Below are positions 19,615-29,141 of a stretch of 64,000 nucleotides of DNA, piece by piece (within the stretch, counting starts at the first letter, position 1; every line of letters begins with the position of its first letter). The DNA comes from Neisseriaceae bacterium TC5R-5 (GTDB lineage: Bacteria > Pseudomonadota > Gammaproteobacteria > Burkholderiales > Chromobacteriaceae), in NCBI GenBank assembly GCA_020830965.2, contig JACCFC020000008.1, forward strand, positions 31,344 to 95,343, given 5' to 3'. The notes under the pieces were generated by a model. The model was not told where the DNA came from and did no database searches. It saw only the letters and a program-made list of their open reading frames with translations. Both the position numbers and the translations under genes were made by a program.

Positions 19615-19745
19615 TAAAGTAATAAGTGATCTAAATAGCTGGGCTGAGTAAATACTGTAAATCAATCTTGCTTTTCTATCTGAAACATGGTCAGAATTCG
19701 TGCTCGAATTTCGATCCCTTTTAATTAAATAGCTAAGAAACAAGC

Positions 19746-20972
19746 ATGGCACTCATTGTACAAAAGTATGGCGGTACCTCGGTGGGTTCGGCTGAGCGTA
19801 TCAAGAACGTGGCTCGTCGTGTCGCCAGATGGAAGGCGCAAGGGCATGATGTAGTAGTAGTGGTGTCAGCGATGAGTGGAGAAACTAATCGCCTCATCGC
19901 TTTGGCTAAGGAAATTCAGGACTATCCCGATCCCCGAGAATTAGATGTCATTGTTTCTACTGGTGAGCAAGTCACTATTGGCTTACTGGCGATGGCGCTT
20001 AAGGAAATTGGTGTATCTGCTAAGAGCTATTGTGGCTGGCAGGTAAAGGTGGTGACCGATAGCGCTCATAACAAGGCCAGGATCCAATCTATTGATGAAT
20101 CACTAATGCGCGCAGATTTAAGTGCAGGTAGTGTCGTTATTGTGGCTGGTTTTCAGGGTATCGATGAGGTTGGCAATATCACTACCTTGGGTCGTGGTGG
20201 TTCGGATACATCAGCGGTAGCGCTGGCTGCTGCGCTAAAGGCGGATGAGTGTCAGATATATACCGATGTTGATGGTGTCTATACGACAGACCCGCGCGTG
20301 GTGCCAGAGGCCCGTCGCCTTAAAACGGTCACGTTTGAAGAAATGATCGAAATGGCATCGCTAGGATCCAAAGTGCTGCAGATCCGCGCGGTAGAATTTG
20401 CGGGAAAATACAAAGTGCGTTTGCGAGTGTTGTCCAGTTTTGAGGACGAAGGCGAAGGTACCCTGATTACGTTTGAGGAAGATGAAAACATGGAAAAGGC
20501 TGTGGTTGCAGGTATTGCATTTGACCGTAACGAAGCGCGTATTAACGTCAAAGGCGTGCCGGACAGGCCTGGAATCGCCTATCAAATATTAGGCCCTATT
20601 GCCGACGCTAATATTGAGGTCGATATGATCATTCAGAATGTTGGCGAAAATGGGACGACTGATTTTTCATTCACAGTGCCACGTGGTGAATACCAACGGG
20701 CGTTGAGTATTTTGCGTGAAGTGCAGGGTCATATCAGTGCTAACAAGGTGGATTCTGACGATAAAGTAGCCAAAATCTCTATTGTTGGCGTAGGAATGCG
20801 CTCTCATTGCGGTATCGCCTCGATGATGTTCCGGACATTGGCAGAAGAAGGAATCAATATCCAGATGATTTCTACGTCGGAAATTAAGGTGTCTGTGCTG
20901 GTGGATGAAAAGTATCTGGAGCTCGCGGTAAGGGTGTTGCATAAGGTATTTGGCCTAGAGTTATCGATGTAA
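19746..20972 (+). CDS. lysC: Aspartate kinase
   Basis: A 408-residue monofunctional aspartokinase that phosphorylates aspartate at the start of Lys, Thr and Met synthesis. The N-terminal KYGGTSVGS motif binds ATP and aspartate, and TLGRGGSDTSAVALAAAL is the substrate loop. Two C-terminal ACT domains (about residues 265–400) suggest allosteric feedback by Lys and/or Thr. Such enzymes commonly carry an internal start making a separate regulatory beta subunit; I did not find a decisive internal ribosome-binding site. Confidence 0.95.
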   Translation: MALIVQKYGGTSVGSAERIKNVARRVARWKAQGHDVVVVVSAMSGETNRLIALAKEIQDYPDPRELDVIVSTGEQVTIGLLAMALKEIGVSAKSYCGWQVKVVTDSAHNKARIQSIDESLMRADLSAGSVVIVAGFQGIDEVGNITTLGRGGSDTSAVALAAALKADECQIYTDVDGVYTTDPRVVPEARRLKTVTFEEMIEMASLGSKVLQIRAVEFAGKYKVRLRVLSSFEDEGEGTLITFEEDENMEKAVVAGIAFDRNEARINVKGVPDRPGIAYQILGPIADANIEVDMIIQNVGENGTTDFSFTVPRGEYQRALSILREVQGHISANKVDSDDKVAKISIVGVGMRSHCGIASMMFRTLAEEGINIQMISTSEIKVSVLVDEKYLELAVRVLHKVFGLELSM

Positions 20973-21007
20973 ATTATTTTTTTAGGTCAGATAATTTTTA
21001 AAGGCTA

Positions 21008-21036
21008 TTGACAGAGTGTATCGCCATAATTATTAT
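21008..21036 (+). promoter_or_regulatory. Near-consensus sigma70 promoter of the tRNA cluster
   Basis: TTGACA (21008–21013), a 17-bp spacer and TATTAT (21031–21036) lie 15 bp upstream of tRNA-Ser. The -35 is perfect and the -10 has one mismatch. The spacer continues into a GC-containing stretch typical of stable-RNA promoters. Confidence 0.85.
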
Positions 21037-21050
21037 GGCGCCCTCTGAAC

Positions 21051-21144
21051 GGAGAAATGGCCGAGAGGTCGAAGGCACTTCCCTGCTAAGGAAGCATACG
21101 GGCTTAAACCTGTATCGAGGGTTCGAATCCCTCTTTCTCCGCCA
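21051..21144 (+). tRNA. tRNA-Ser (GCU)
   Basis: A 94-nt class II tRNA with a long variable arm (ATACGGGCTTAAACCTGTAT region). Its acceptor stem is GGAGAAA/TTTCTCC, the anticodon loop carries GCT, the T-loop is TTCGAAT, and CCA is encoded. It is the first of three tandem tRNAs. Confidence 0.97.
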
Positions 21145-21150
21145 GTCAGT

Positions 21151-21227
21151 GCACCCGTAGCTCAGTTGGATAGAGTATCTGGCTACGAACCAGAGGGTCG
21201 GGCGTTCGAATCGCTCCGGGTGTACCA
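21151..21227 (+). tRNA. tRNA-Arg (ACG)
   Basis: A 77-nt cloverleaf with acceptor stem GCACCCG/CGGGTGT, anticodon loop CTACGAA (ACG, probably edited to ICG by TadA), T-loop TTCGAAT and an encoded CCA. One G·U pair lies in the T-stem. It sits 6 nt after tRNA-Ser and 7 nt before tRNA-Glu. Confidence 0.96.
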
Positions 21228-21234
21228 CAGCTTA

Positions 21235-21309
21235 GTCCCTATAGTTTAGCGGTTAGAACACCGCCCTTTCACGGCGGTAGCCGGGGTTCGATTCCCCGTG
21301 GGGACGCCA
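21235..21309 (+). tRNA. tRNA-Glu (UUC)
   Basis: A 75-nt tRNA with acceptor stem GTCCCTA/TGGGGAC (with mismatch/wobble in the middle), anticodon TTC in loop CTTTCAC, T-loop TTCGATT and encoded CCA. It is followed 6 nt later by a strong terminator. Confidence 0.96.
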
Positions 21310-21315
21310 GGATTT

Positions 21316-21348
21316 AAAGGCCATCACGTTTACGTGATGGCCTTTTTC
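21316..21348 (+). terminator. Intrinsic terminator of the tRNA cluster
   Basis: AAAGGCCATCACG and CGTGATGGCCTTT form a 13-bp stem around TTTA, followed by further Ts. It closes the Ser–Arg–Glu tRNA unit. Confidence 0.9.
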
Positions 21349-21449
21349 CATTTGGAGCATTCTCCTGTTTGTCTAGTGTATATATCTCTAGCTTGAACTA
21401 AACTTGGCTTGCCAAGGCAGCAGCTAACAAAGATAATCGGCGACGTTAT

Positions 21450-21640
21450 GCAGGAGAGTGTGGCGACTGAGCCACCGCCGAAGGCGCAAGTGCACCCGCA
21501 ATCGCTCAGGCAAAAGGACTGTATTATCGAGCTGGCTATCGTCAGCTTGTCAGAATCTGGAGAGCGGCATCCTAATGGATGCCCACCGAAGGGGCTAACG
21601 GCAGGTTTGCCGGAAAATCTCAGGTGCATGGACAGAGGGG
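21450..21640 (+). ncRNA. Tandem glycine riboswitch upstream of gcvT
   Basis: Two glycine aptamers in series. The first (about 21452–21521) has GGAGAGTGTGG, the CCGAAGGCGCAAG core and CTCAGGCAAAAGGACTG. The second (about 21556–21640) has GGAGAGCGGC, the CACCGAAGGGGCTAACGGCAGG core, then TCTCAGGTGCATGGACAGAGG. These are the conserved sequences of the glycine riboswitch class, which usually activates the glycine cleavage genes when glycine is plentiful. gcvT starts about 45 bp downstream, and no clear terminator hairpin intervenes, so control of translation initiation is possible. Confidence 0.95.
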
Positions 21641-21684
21641 TGTGGGATTAGCGTAATAACACACCCTGCAAGGACGCACCATTT

Positions 21685-22773
21685 ATGACCACCCCAAAAC
21701 GTACCCCTTTATTTGAAGCTCATCTTGCTGCTGGAGCGAAGATGGTCGATTTCGCTGGCTGGGATATGCCTATTCATTATGGCTCACAGCTAAAAGAGCA
21801 TGAGATTGTGCGCACCGATGCCGGTGTTTTCGATGTTTCCCACATGACCGTATTGGATATTCGTGGTCCTGATGCCAAAGCCTGGCTGCAAAAATTATTA
21901 GCTAACGATGTTGCCAAGCTGACGGTGTCCGGTAAGGCACTGTACTCCGCCATGCTGTCGGACCAAGGAACGGTGATTGATGACTTAATCGTCTATCTTG
22001 CTGACTATGGTTATCGCATGGTGATTAATGCTGGCACCACCGATAAAGACTTGGCCTGGATGCAAACGCAGACAAGCGGTTTCGATGTTGACATTCAAGT
22101 GCGGCGTGATCTGTCTATTCTGGCCGTGCAAGGCCCACAGGCGATCAGCAAAGTGTGCGCAATCAAAGCAGAACTGGCTACCGATATTCAAGCATTAAAA
22201 GTGTTCCAAGGTATGCCCGTCGATGACTGGTTCTATGCCAGAACAGGCTATACCGGTGAGGATGGCCTGGAAATCATATTACCAGCTAGCGAAACCCTCG
22301 CTTTCTTCCAGCAGTTACTTGCTGTGGGGGTTGTGCCTATTGGCCTAGGTGCGCGCGATACGCTGCGGCTGGAGGCGGGGATGAACCTATATGGCCATGA
22401 TATGGACGAAACGGTATCGCCGCTAGAGGCAGGTATGGGCTGGACGATTGCCTGGGAGCCAAGTGAGCGGCTCTTTAATGGTCGTGAGGCACTGGCAGCG
22501 CAAAAAGCGGCCGGTGTGCAAATGAAGCAGGTCGGCCTGGTACTGGAAGGTCGTGGAGTGTTGCGCGAAGGTCTGCGCGTGGTAGTGGAAGGCGTCGGCG
22601 AGGGGATCATTACCAGTGGCACTTTCTCACCTACACTCAAACATTCTATCGCTATTGCCAGGGTACCCGTGGCCACTGCCGATATCGCGCAAGTTGATTT
22701 ACGTGGCACGCTGACTGCGGTGCGAGTGGTGAAAATGCCATTTGTGCGTAATGGTAAAAAAGTCTTTGTTTAA
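21685..22773 (+). CDS. gcvT: Glycine cleavage system T protein (aminomethyltransferase)
   Basis: A 362-residue tetrahydrofolate-dependent aminomethyltransferase that releases ammonia and forms methylene-THF from the aminomethyl group on GcvH. Visible motifs are the N-terminal [47 protein letters not shown] (with the catalytic Asp earlier in the chain) and the C-terminal [13 protein letters not shown]. It is first in the gcvT-gcvH-gcvP cluster and lies directly under the glycine riboswitch. Confidence 0.97.
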   Translation: MTTPKRTPLFEAHLAAGAKMVDFAGWDMPIHYGSQLKEHEIVRTDAGVFDVSHMTVLDIRGPDAKAWLQKLLANDVAKLTVSGKALYSAMLSDQGTVIDDLIVYLADYGYRMVINAGTTDKDLAWMQTQTSGFDVDIQVRRDLSILAVQGPQAISKVCAIKAELATDIQALKVFQGMPVDDWFYARTGYTGEDGLEIILPASETLAFFQQLLAVGVVPIGLGARDTLRLEAGMNLYGHDMDETVSPLEAGMGWTIAWEPSERLFNGREALAAQKAAGVQMKQVGLVLEGRGVLREGLRVVVEGVGEGIITSGTFSPTLKHSIAIARVPVATADIAQVDLRGTLTAVRVVKMPFVRNGKKVFV

Positions 22774-22816
22774 TCAATGTAATGGCAAGATTCAGCCTGA
22801 TTTTTTGGAGAAATGC

Positions 22817-23203
22817 ATGAGCAATATTCCTAGCGAACTTAAATATGTCACCAGCCACGAATGGTTGCGTTTAGAAGCAGATGGCACTGTGACCGTTGGT
22901 ATTACCGAACATGCCCAAGAGCTACTGGGCGATATCGTCTTTGTTGAGCTGCCGGCAGTCGGCGCCAAATTGGGGCAGGATGAACAAGCGGGTGTGGTGG
23001 AGTCGGTGAAGGCAGCCTCTGATGTGATGGCGCCGATTGCTGGTGAAGTGTTGGAGGTGAATACCGAGCTGGAAGCCGCCCCAGAACTGGCGAATAGCGA
23101 ACCGTATGAGGCGGGCTGGTTCTTCAAGATTCAGCCAGCTAATCCTGCTGATCTTGATACCTTGCTGGACGCAGCTGCTTACGCCAAAGAAATTGGTGCC
23201 TGA
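22817..23203 (+). CDS. gcvH: Glycine cleavage system H protein
   Basis: A 128-residue lipoyl carrier that shuttles the aminomethyl group between GcvP, GcvT and the L protein. The lipoylated lysine is Lys65 in ESVKAASDV. The start at 22817 follows a GGAG ribosome-binding site and gives [16 protein letters not shown], the family N-terminus. It lies 43 bp after gcvT and is followed by an intrinsic terminator, so gcvP may have a lower or separate supply of transcript. Confidence 0.98.
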   Translation: MSNIPSELKYVTSHEWLRLEADGTVTVGITEHAQELLGDIVFVELPAVGAKLGQDEQAGVVESVKAASDVMAPIAGEVLEVNTELEAAPELANSEPYEAGWFFKIQPANPADLDTLLDAAAYAKEIGA

Positions 23204-23213
23204 TATCGTAGAA

Positions 23214-23246
23214 GCCCCTTGTTGCTAACGCCGAGGGGTTTTTTTG
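23214..23246 (+). terminator. Terminator after gcvH
   Basis: CCCCT and AGGGG pair around a 14-base loop and are followed by TTTTTTT. The stem is short, so partial read-through to gcvP is likely. Confidence 0.6.
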
Positions 23247-23367
23247 CGCCACGAAATCCACGTCATTGTCTTAGTAGCGGCTTATCTTCATGGCTCAGGG
23301 CGAAGAGGTATTCAGAATACTTCAGCGTGTCCGTTAGCTTCGTGGCTGAAAAGGAATATTTTTACTT

Positions 23368-26220
23368 ATGTCTCTCTCCGAACTCTTTAATCACCAAGAA
23401 TTCATCTCCCGTCATATCGGCCCTTCAGATGCCGATAGGCAGGCAATGCTGGCTGCGATTGGGGTGAACTCCCTTGATGATCTGGTCGCGCAAACCGTGC
23501 CGGATAATATCCGTTTGCGTCAGCCGCTTGATCTGCCCGCGCCACAGGCTGAAGCGGAAGCGTTGGCGGCGCTGAAAAAAATAGCCAGTAAAAATGTCGT
23601 GAATAAATCGTTTATCGGCCTCGGTTATTATCCGGTGCTGATGCCGGGTGTGATTCTGCGCAATGTGCTGGAAAACCCCGGCTGGTATACCGCCTACACC
23701 CCTTATCAGGCAGAAATCGCACAAGGCCGCTTAGAGGCTTTGCTGAACTACCAGCAAATGGTCATTGACTTGACCGGTTTGGAACTGGCTAATGCCTCCT
23801 TGCTGGATGAGGCTACTGCCGCCGCAGAGGCGATGGCGATGGCGCGCAGTGTGTCAAAGTCTCAGTCCGCGCAATTTTTCGTCGATAACCGTGTACTACC
23901 GCAAACCCTTGATGTGATGCGTACCCGTGCCAAGTATTTTGGTTTTGAGCTGATCGTTGCGCATCCCGAGCAAGTGGCCAATGGCGATTACTTTGGCGCG
24001 CTGTTCCAGTATCCGGGACAGGCGGGTGATCTGCTCGATTTGACGCCATACATCGCTGCGCTCAAAGCCAAGGGCGGGGTGGCGGTAGTGGCTGCCGATA
24101 TTATGGCCCTAGTCGCCTTGAAGTCACCGGGAGAAATGGGTGCCGATATTGCCGTGGGTAATACCCAGCGTTTCGGGGTGCCAATGGGCTTCGGTGGGCC
24201 GCATGCCGCTTACTTTGCCTGCAAGGAAGCCATGAAGCGTGCCGCACCTGGTCGTATTATCGGCGTGTCCATTGATGCAAAGGGTAAAACCGCGCTGCGT
24301 ATGGCCTTGCAGACTCGCGAGCAACACATCCGCCGCGAAAAAGCCAATTCCAATATTTGTACCAGCCAGGTGTTGCTGGCCAATATCGCTGGCATGTATG
24401 CGGTATATCACGGCCCGCATGGGGTAAAGCGCATTGCCCAGCGTATTCATCGTTTGGCGGCTATTTTCGCTCATGCGGTACAGCAGGCTGGTGGCAAGCT
24501 GGTGTTTGACCGTTTCTTTGACACGGTGCAAGTAGAGACGACTCAGGCCGATGCTATCTATCAGGCAGCGCTGGCAGCTGGCTATAATTTGCGTCGAGTG
24601 ACGTCGACGGTATTGGGGGTGGCGTTTCACGAAGACGCCACTGTAGCCGATCTGGCGCAATTGATTGAGCTGTTTACTGCCAAGCCTGCCGATATTGCGG
24701 CTCTGGACCTTGCTGCCCAGGATGCGATTCCGGCCATGCTCAAACGCGAGTCAGCTTTTCTGACTCACCCAGTATTCAACTCGCACCATAGCGAGCATGA
24801 AATGCTGCGTTATCTGAAGAAGCTGGAAAACCGTGACTTGGCAATGAATCATTCGATGATCTCGCTAGGCAGCTGCACAATGAAGTTGAATGCCACTAGC
24901 GAAATGCTGCCGATCACTTGGCCGGAATTTGCCAATATTCACCCGTTTGCACCACGGGATCAGGCGCAGGGTTATCTGGAAATGATTGCCGGGCTGGAAA
25001 CCCAACTGCGGGCGATTACCGGTTTTGACATTATTTCGATGCAGCCAAACTCTGGTGCCCAAGGCGAATACGCCGGCTTGCTGGCGATCCGCCGCTATCA
25101 CGAATCCCGTGGCGACGCTCAGCGCCGTATCTGCCTGATCCCACGCTCAGCACACGGCACCAATCCGGCAACGGCTAATATGCTGAATATGCAGGTAGTG
25201 GTGGTGGAGTGCGATGAGGCCGGTAATGTCGATGTTGCTGACCTTAAAGCCAAAGCCGAACAGCACGCAGCCCATCTGGGTGCGTTGATGATTACTTATC
25301 CGTCGACGCATGGCGTGTTTGAGCCTGCGATCCGTGAGATCTGCGAAGTCATCCACCAGCATGGTGGTCAGGTGTATATGGATGGGGCGAATCTGAATGC
25401 ACAAGTCGGCTTATGTCGCCCGGCCGATATCGGTGCGGATGTTTCGCATATGAATCTGCACAAGACTTTCTGCATCCCGCACGGTGGCGGTGGGCCCGGC
25501 ATGGGGCCGATTGGTTTGCGTGCCCATTTGGCACCATTCATTGCAAATCATGTGCTTGCCGAAGTTCCCGGTGCCTTAGCCGGGCAGACGGCGGTATCTG
25601 CCGCGCCGTTTGGTTCTGCTTCTATCCTGCCGATTTCCTATATGTATATTGCGATGATGGGGGCGGAAGGGATGAAGCAGGCCTCACAGAATGCGCTTTT
25701 GTCAGCCAATTACATCGCGACCCAGTTGGCTGAGCACTTCCCGGTGCTCTACACCGGTAATCATGGTCGAGTAGCGCATGAGTGCATTATTGATTTGCGA
25801 CCACTCAAGGCCGCCAGCGGTGTGACTGAGGTGGATGTGGCCAAACGCTTGATGGACTACGGTTTCCATGCGCCGACTATGAGTTTCCCGGTGCCAGGTA
25901 CCTTGATGATAGAACCGACCGAATCCGAGCCTAAAGCCGAGCTGGATCGCTTTATTGCGGCAATGGTGGCGATTCGTCAGGAGATTGATCAAGTGCAAAA
26001 TGGTGTGTGGCCGGCAGACAATAATCCACTGCGTAATGCGCCGCATAGCAAGGCAGATATTGCTGGAGACTGGGATCGCCCGTATAGCCGCGAGTTGGCA
26101 CTGTTCCCGCTGGCCTATGTACTGGAAAACAAGTTCTGGCCAAGCGTGAACCGTGTGGACGATGTGTATGGTGATCGCAATCTGGTGTGCAGCTGCCCGA
26201 GTATCGACAACTACGGTTAA
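23368..26220 (+). CDS. gcvP: Glycine dehydrogenase (decarboxylating), P protein
   Basis: A 950-residue single-chain PLP enzyme that decarboxylates glycine and loads the aminomethyl group on GcvH. The N-terminal [14 protein letters not shown] segment is typical. The C-terminal half holds the PLP-lysine motif [16 protein letters not shown]. The full length (as in E. coli, about 957) means the N and C halves are fused, unlike the two-subunit P protein of some bacteria. It is 165 bp downstream of gcvH and followed by a terminator. The L protein gene is not in the window. Confidence 0.97.
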   Translation: MSLSELFNHQEFISRHIGPSDADRQAMLAAIGVNSLDDLVAQTVPDNIRLRQPLDLPAPQAEAEALAALKKIASKNVVNKSFIGLGYYPVLMPGVILRNVLENPGWYTAYTPYQAEIAQGRLEALLNYQQMVIDLTGLELANASLLDEATAAAEAMAMARSVSKSQSAQFFVDNRVLPQTLDVMRTRAKYFGFELIVAHPEQVANGDYFGALFQYPGQAGDLLDLTPYIAALKAKGGVAVVAADIMALVALKSPGEMGADIAVGNTQRFGVPMGFGGPHAAYFACKEAMKRAAPGRIIGVSIDAKGKTALRMALQTREQHIRREKANSNICTSQVLLANIAGMYAVYHGPHGVKRIAQRIHRLAAIFAHAVQQAGGKLVFDRFFDTVQVETTQADAIYQAALAAGYNLRRVTSTVLGVAFHEDATVADLAQLIELFTAKPADIAALDLAAQDAIPAMLKRESAFLTHPVFNSHHSEHEMLRYLKKLENRDLAMNHSMISLGSCTMKLNATSEMLPITWPEFANIHPFAPRDQAQGYLEMIAGLETQLRAITGFDIISMQPNSGAQGEYAGLLAIRRYHESRGDAQRRICLIPRSAHGTNPATANMLNMQVVVVECDEAGNVDVADLKAKAEQHAAHLGALMITYPSTHGVFEPAIREICEVIHQHGGQVYMDGANLNAQVGLCRPADIGADVSHMNLHKTFCIPHGGGGPGMGPIGLRAHLAPFIANHVLAEVPGALAGQTAVSAAPFGSASILPISYMYIAMMGAEGMKQASQNALLSANYIATQLAEHFPVLYTGNHGRVAHECIIDLRPLKAASGVTEVDVAKRLMDYGFHAPTMSFPVPGTLMIEPTESEPKAELDRFIAAMVAIRQEIDQVQNGVWPADNNPLRNAPHSKADIAGDWDRPYSRELALFPLAYVLENKFWPSVNRVDDVYGDRNLVCSCPSIDNYG

Positions 26221-26246
26221 GCGCTTGTGCGTGTAAACGCCAGACT

Positions 26247-26274
26247 AACCCCGCTGTTGTTTGGCGGGGTTTTA
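26247..26274 (+). terminator. Terminator after gcvP
   Basis: AACCCCGC and GCGGGGTT pair around a 9-base loop, followed by TT. It closes the glycine cleavage cluster before srkA. Confidence 0.75.
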
Positions 26275-26306
26275 TCATGCTGGCTGATGGGACAAAGTAA
26301 CAAAAC

Positions 26307-26334
26307 CTCACAAGGCTGAGCTTCGCCGTATAAT
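26307..26334 (+). promoter_or_regulatory. Candidate srkA promoter giving a leaderless transcript
   Basis: A perfect TATAAT lies at 26329–26334, only 6 bp before the ATG at 26341. With CTCACA (26307–26312) as a weak -35 and a 16-bp spacer, transcription would begin at or next to the start codon. No Shine–Dalgarno motif is visible. Confidence 0.45.
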
Positions 26335-26340
26335 GCGCCG

Positions 26341-27330
26341 ATGATGACCAATCCAGCCCCCCCTTATAGCCGTTTGACCCCCGATACGATTCTGGATGCC
26401 ATCGAAAGCCTGGGCTTGCGCTGTTCTGGCAGCTTGCTGGCGTTGAATAGTTATGAAAATCGTGTCTACCAAGTGGGCGTAGAAGATGCCCCCCCCTTGG
26501 TGGCCAAGTTTTATCGCCCGGAGCGCTGGAGCGAGGCGCAGATTCTGGAAGAGCACGCCTTCTCATTGGAATTGGCTGCACGGGAAATTCCGGTGGTGCC
26601 GCCACTGCTTTTTCAACAGCAAAGTCTGCATCAACACGCGGGTTTTCGCTTTGCGCTATTTGCGCGTCGTGGCGGACGGGTACCTGAATTGGGTGATAGC
26701 CAGACGCTGGAATGGATAGGCCGCTTTCTGGGGCGTATTCATGCGCTGGGTAAAGTGCAGGCCTATCAGACACGTCCGGTATTGGATCAGCTCAGTTTTG
26801 GTGAAGAGCCGGCCAACTACCTAATACAGCATGCTGCAATTCCACCCGAATTGCACGAAGTGATGCGTGGTGTGCTCGCGCAGGCATTGGCGGGTGTACA
26901 GCGTGCATTTGCGCGGGCCGGCGAGTTCGAAAGCCTACGGCTGCATGGCGATTGTCATGCCGGCAATATGTTGTGGACCGACGATGGGCCACATTTTGTT
27001 GATTTTGACGATAGTCGCATGGGGCCGGCGGTGCAGGATTTGTGGATGCTGTTATCCGGCAGTCGCCAGGAGCAGTCGGCACAACTGGGTGATGTGCTGG
27101 CCGGGTATGAAGATTTTTGCGACTTTGACGTGCGAGAACTGCATCTGGTGGAAGCGCTGCGTACCTTGCGTTTGATTCATTACAGTGCTTGGCTGGCGCG
27201 CCGCTGGCATGATCCAGCTTTCCCGGCAGCTTTCCCCTGGTTTAATAGCCAGCGCTACTGGGAAGAACAGATTTTGAGCTTGCGCGAGCAAATAGCCCTA
27301 TTGGATGAGCCGCCGTTATGGTCGGCTTAG
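26341..27330 (+). CDS. srkA: Stress response kinase A (SrkA/YihE family)
   Basis: A 329-residue atypical Ser/Thr protein kinase of the APH/choline kinase fold. The N-lobe includes LALNSYENRVYQVG and the ATP-binding lysine region LVAKFYRPERW. The catalytic motif is HGDCHAGNML (Asp and Asn), and the metal-binding motif is FVDFDDSRMGPAVQDLWML. In E. coli SrkA protects cells against stress-induced death linked to the MazEF toxin system and envelope stress; this role is inferred by family. Its stop codon coincides with the first base of an inverted-repeat element. Confidence 0.92.
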   Translation: MMTNPAPPYSRLTPDTILDAIESLGLRCSGSLLALNSYENRVYQVGVEDAPPLVAKFYRPERWSEAQILEEHAFSLELAAREIPVVPPLLFQQQSLHQHAGFRFALFARRGGRVPELGDSQTLEWIGRFLGRIHALGKVQAYQTRPVLDQLSFGEEPANYLIQHAAIPPELHEVMRGVLAQALAGVQRAFARAGEFESLRLHGDCHAGNMLWTDDGPHFVDFDDSRMGPAVQDLWMLLSGSRQEQSAQLGDVLAGYEDFCDFDVRELHLVEALRTLRLIHYSAWLARRWHDPAFPAAFPWFNSQRYWEEQILSLREQIALLDEPPLWSA

Positions 27331-27432
27331 AGCCGCTACCCCCCCCTGATCCAGCATTGCGCCTTCTTGCCGTACCACTGCTCTGCGTCGGCGCTTTGGC
27401 TCAGGAGCTCTTCGAGCTTTTGTTAGCGGCTT
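27330..27432 (+). repeat. Inverted-repeat element, copy 1
   Basis: A 103-bp copy of the intergenic element family found five times in the window. The left end reads GAGCCGCTA, with its remaining bases replaced by a run of seven Cs. The core shares CTGATCCAGCATTGCGCCT, and the right end reads CTTTTGTTAGCGGC. It begins on the last base of the srkA stop codon and ends 52 bp before queF. Confidence 0.85.
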
Positions 27433-27484
27433 TTAAAACGAGTGCTTATTGATTGATTAACCAGGAAACGTTGAAAGGTGTGTG

Positions 27485-28324
27485 ATGCCAGCACAAAGCA
27501 TGAGCCCGGAACAGTCGCCGTTGGGTAAAGCGGTTAGCTATCAGGATCATTACGATCCCAGCCTGCTCTATCCCATACCCCGCCAGGTAAAGCGTGACGA
27601 AATCGGTATACAGTCAGGCGCTTTGCCATTTAGTGGCGTGGATGTGTGGACTGGTTTCGAGTTATCGTGGCTGAACGCCAAAGGCAAACCACAAGTCGCC
27701 ATTGCCTATTTTTTTATTCCGGCAAGCAGCCCGAATCTGATTGAATCCAAATCGTTCAAACTTTATCTGAACAGCTATAACCAAACCCGCATCAGCGATC
27801 AGGCAACGCTATGCCAACAACTGACCCGCGACCTGAGCCGAGCCGCCGGTGCCTCGGTAACCGTAGAGTTACAATTGCCGCAGGACTTTGCCGGGCAGCA
27901 TATTGCCGAGCTGGCCGGAGAATACCTGGATGATCTTGATATTGAGGTTGATCACTACGCACCTTGCCCCGAAGTGCTGCGGGCAGATGTCGAGCAGGCG
28001 GTATCAGAAACCTTGTGCAGCAATCTGCTGAAGTCGAATTGCCTGGTAACCGGTCAGCCCGACTGGGGTAGCGTTCAGATTCGTTATACGGGCGCGAAAA
28101 TCGACCGCGAAGCCTTATTGCGTTATCTGATTGGTTTTCGCCAGCACAATGAATTTCATGAGCAATGTGTTGAACGTATTTTTACCGATGTGCTACGCTA
28201 TTGCGCCCCGGAAAAACTCACTGTTTATGCGCGCTATACCCGGCGTGGCGGGCTGGATATCAACCCTTTCCGTAGTAATCACGAAAGCTCCCCGCTCAGC
28301 AATAAGCGCACCGCCAGGCAGTAA
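27485..28324 (+). CDS. queF: NADPH-dependent 7-cyano-7-deazaguanine reductase
   Basis: A 279-residue type II (fused two-domain) QueF that reduces preQ0 to preQ1, the last free-base step of queuosine tRNA modification. The catalytic Cys is Cys186 in [13 protein letters not shown] and the acid residue Asp193 follows. The N-terminal [19 protein letters not shown] is typical of the E. coli-like group. I start at ATG 27485; an in-frame GTG lies just before. It is flanked by repeat copies 1 and 2, so it is probably transcribed alone. Confidence 0.95.
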   Translation: MPAQSMSPEQSPLGKAVSYQDHYDPSLLYPIPRQVKRDEIGIQSGALPFSGVDVWTGFELSWLNAKGKPQVAIAYFFIPASSPNLIESKSFKLYLNSYNQTRISDQATLCQQLTRDLSRAAGASVTVELQLPQDFAGQHIAELAGEYLDDLDIEVDHYAPCPEVLRADVEQAVSETLCSNLLKSNCLVTGQPDWGSVQIRYTGAKIDREALLRYLIGFRQHNEFHEQCVERIFTDVLRYCAPEKLTVYARYTRRGGLDINPFRSNHESSPLSNKRTARQ

Positions 28325-28332
28325 GCTCATTT

Positions 28333-28419
28333 AGCGCCGCTAACAAAGCCCCTACGCCTCCTTGCCGTAGCACAGCTACTGTCTGCGTCAGGAACTCTTC
28401 AAGGTTTTGTTAGCGGCTC
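28333..28419 (+). repeat. Inverted-repeat element, copy 2 (deleted form)
   Basis: An 87-bp copy in the same orientation as copy 1. It has CGCCGCTAACAAAGCCCC at the left, the CGCCTCCTTGCCGTAGCAC and ACTGTCTGCGTC core, and GGTTTTGTTAGCGGCTCG at the right. The GATCCAGC stretch and part of the GGCTCAGG segment are missing. It begins 8 bp after queF and precedes the lysis cassette. Confidence 0.85.
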
Positions 28420-28619
28420 GTCTTCTTGGAAGACGCTCGCTATACGTCATGGCGAGCGGATTTTGATATCAGTTCAAATCCGCCAAACATGCGCCACCAG
28501 CCTGATCAATGTGCTGGTGTACATGATGCATTTTCCTAAGTTACTGAATTTATTCAGCTACGTCCCCATTTCCTCCATCGTTAAAATGCCATTAATTTCT
28601 TGCTCACAGGGGGCTTGTT

Positions 28620-29141
28620 ATGCGCATTTTTATTTCTGCTGGTCACAGCAATGACGACCCGGGCGCGGTGGCTAATGGCCAAACCGAAGCAGCTATCGTC
28701 GCGGATTTTCGCAATATGGTGGCCTTCTATCTGCGTGAAGTTGGTCATGAGGTGGTGACAGATGGTGTGGGCACGGTTAATCAAACACTCAGCCAAGCAC
28801 TAAAGCACATTCCGGGTAGTGACTTAGCTGTCGAGTTCCATTGCAATGCGGCAGGGAGTCAAACGGCAAAGGGCGTGGAAAGTATCAGTTTGCCGCCACT
28901 CAAGGGTTTGAGTCAGCGCCTGAGTGCTGCGATTGCTTCCGTGTTAGGCAGCCCGCTACGGGGCGATAAAGGCTGGATTGACCAAAAACAAAGCGCGCGT
29001 GGCAGCCTGGCATTCGTCAATGCCGGTGGTGTGATTGTCGAGTTGTTCTTTTTGAGTAATCCGCAGGAGCTCGCTGTGTACCAGGCCAAGAAGTGGCTGG
29101 TGGCCAAGGCGGTTGCTGCCGTGATGAAAGAGGGTAGGTGA
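28620..29141 (+). CDS. N-acetylmuramoyl-L-alanine amidase (phage-type endolysin)
   Basis: A 173-residue single-domain Amidase_3 enzyme that cleaves the bond between muramic acid and the stem peptide. Zinc ligands are His9 (SAGHS), Glu23 and His74 (EFHCNAAGS), and the catalytic Glu is Glu141 (VIVELFFLSN). There is no signal peptide, no AMIN domain and no cell-wall-binding domain, unlike cellular AmiA/B/C; this suits a cytoplasmic endolysin released by a holin. A strong AGGGGG ribosome-binding site precedes ATG 28620. The i-spanin gene overlaps its stop, so the genes form one lysis unit. Confidence 0.85.
   Translation: MRIFISAGHSNDDPGAVANGQTEAAIVADFRNMVAFYLREVGHEVVTDGVGTVNQTLSQALKHIPGSDLAVEFHCNAAGSQTAKGVESISLPPLKGLSQRLSAAIASVLGSPLRGDKGWIDQKQSARGSLAFVNAGGVIVELFFLSNPQELAVYQAKKWLVAKAVAAVMKEGR

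Noticed and set aside
25952-26773. A 273-residue open frame on the minus strand across gcvP and srkA
   Set aside because: It is antisense to two well-identified genes and has low-complexity Pro/His/Ser-rich composition, typical of a shadow frame.
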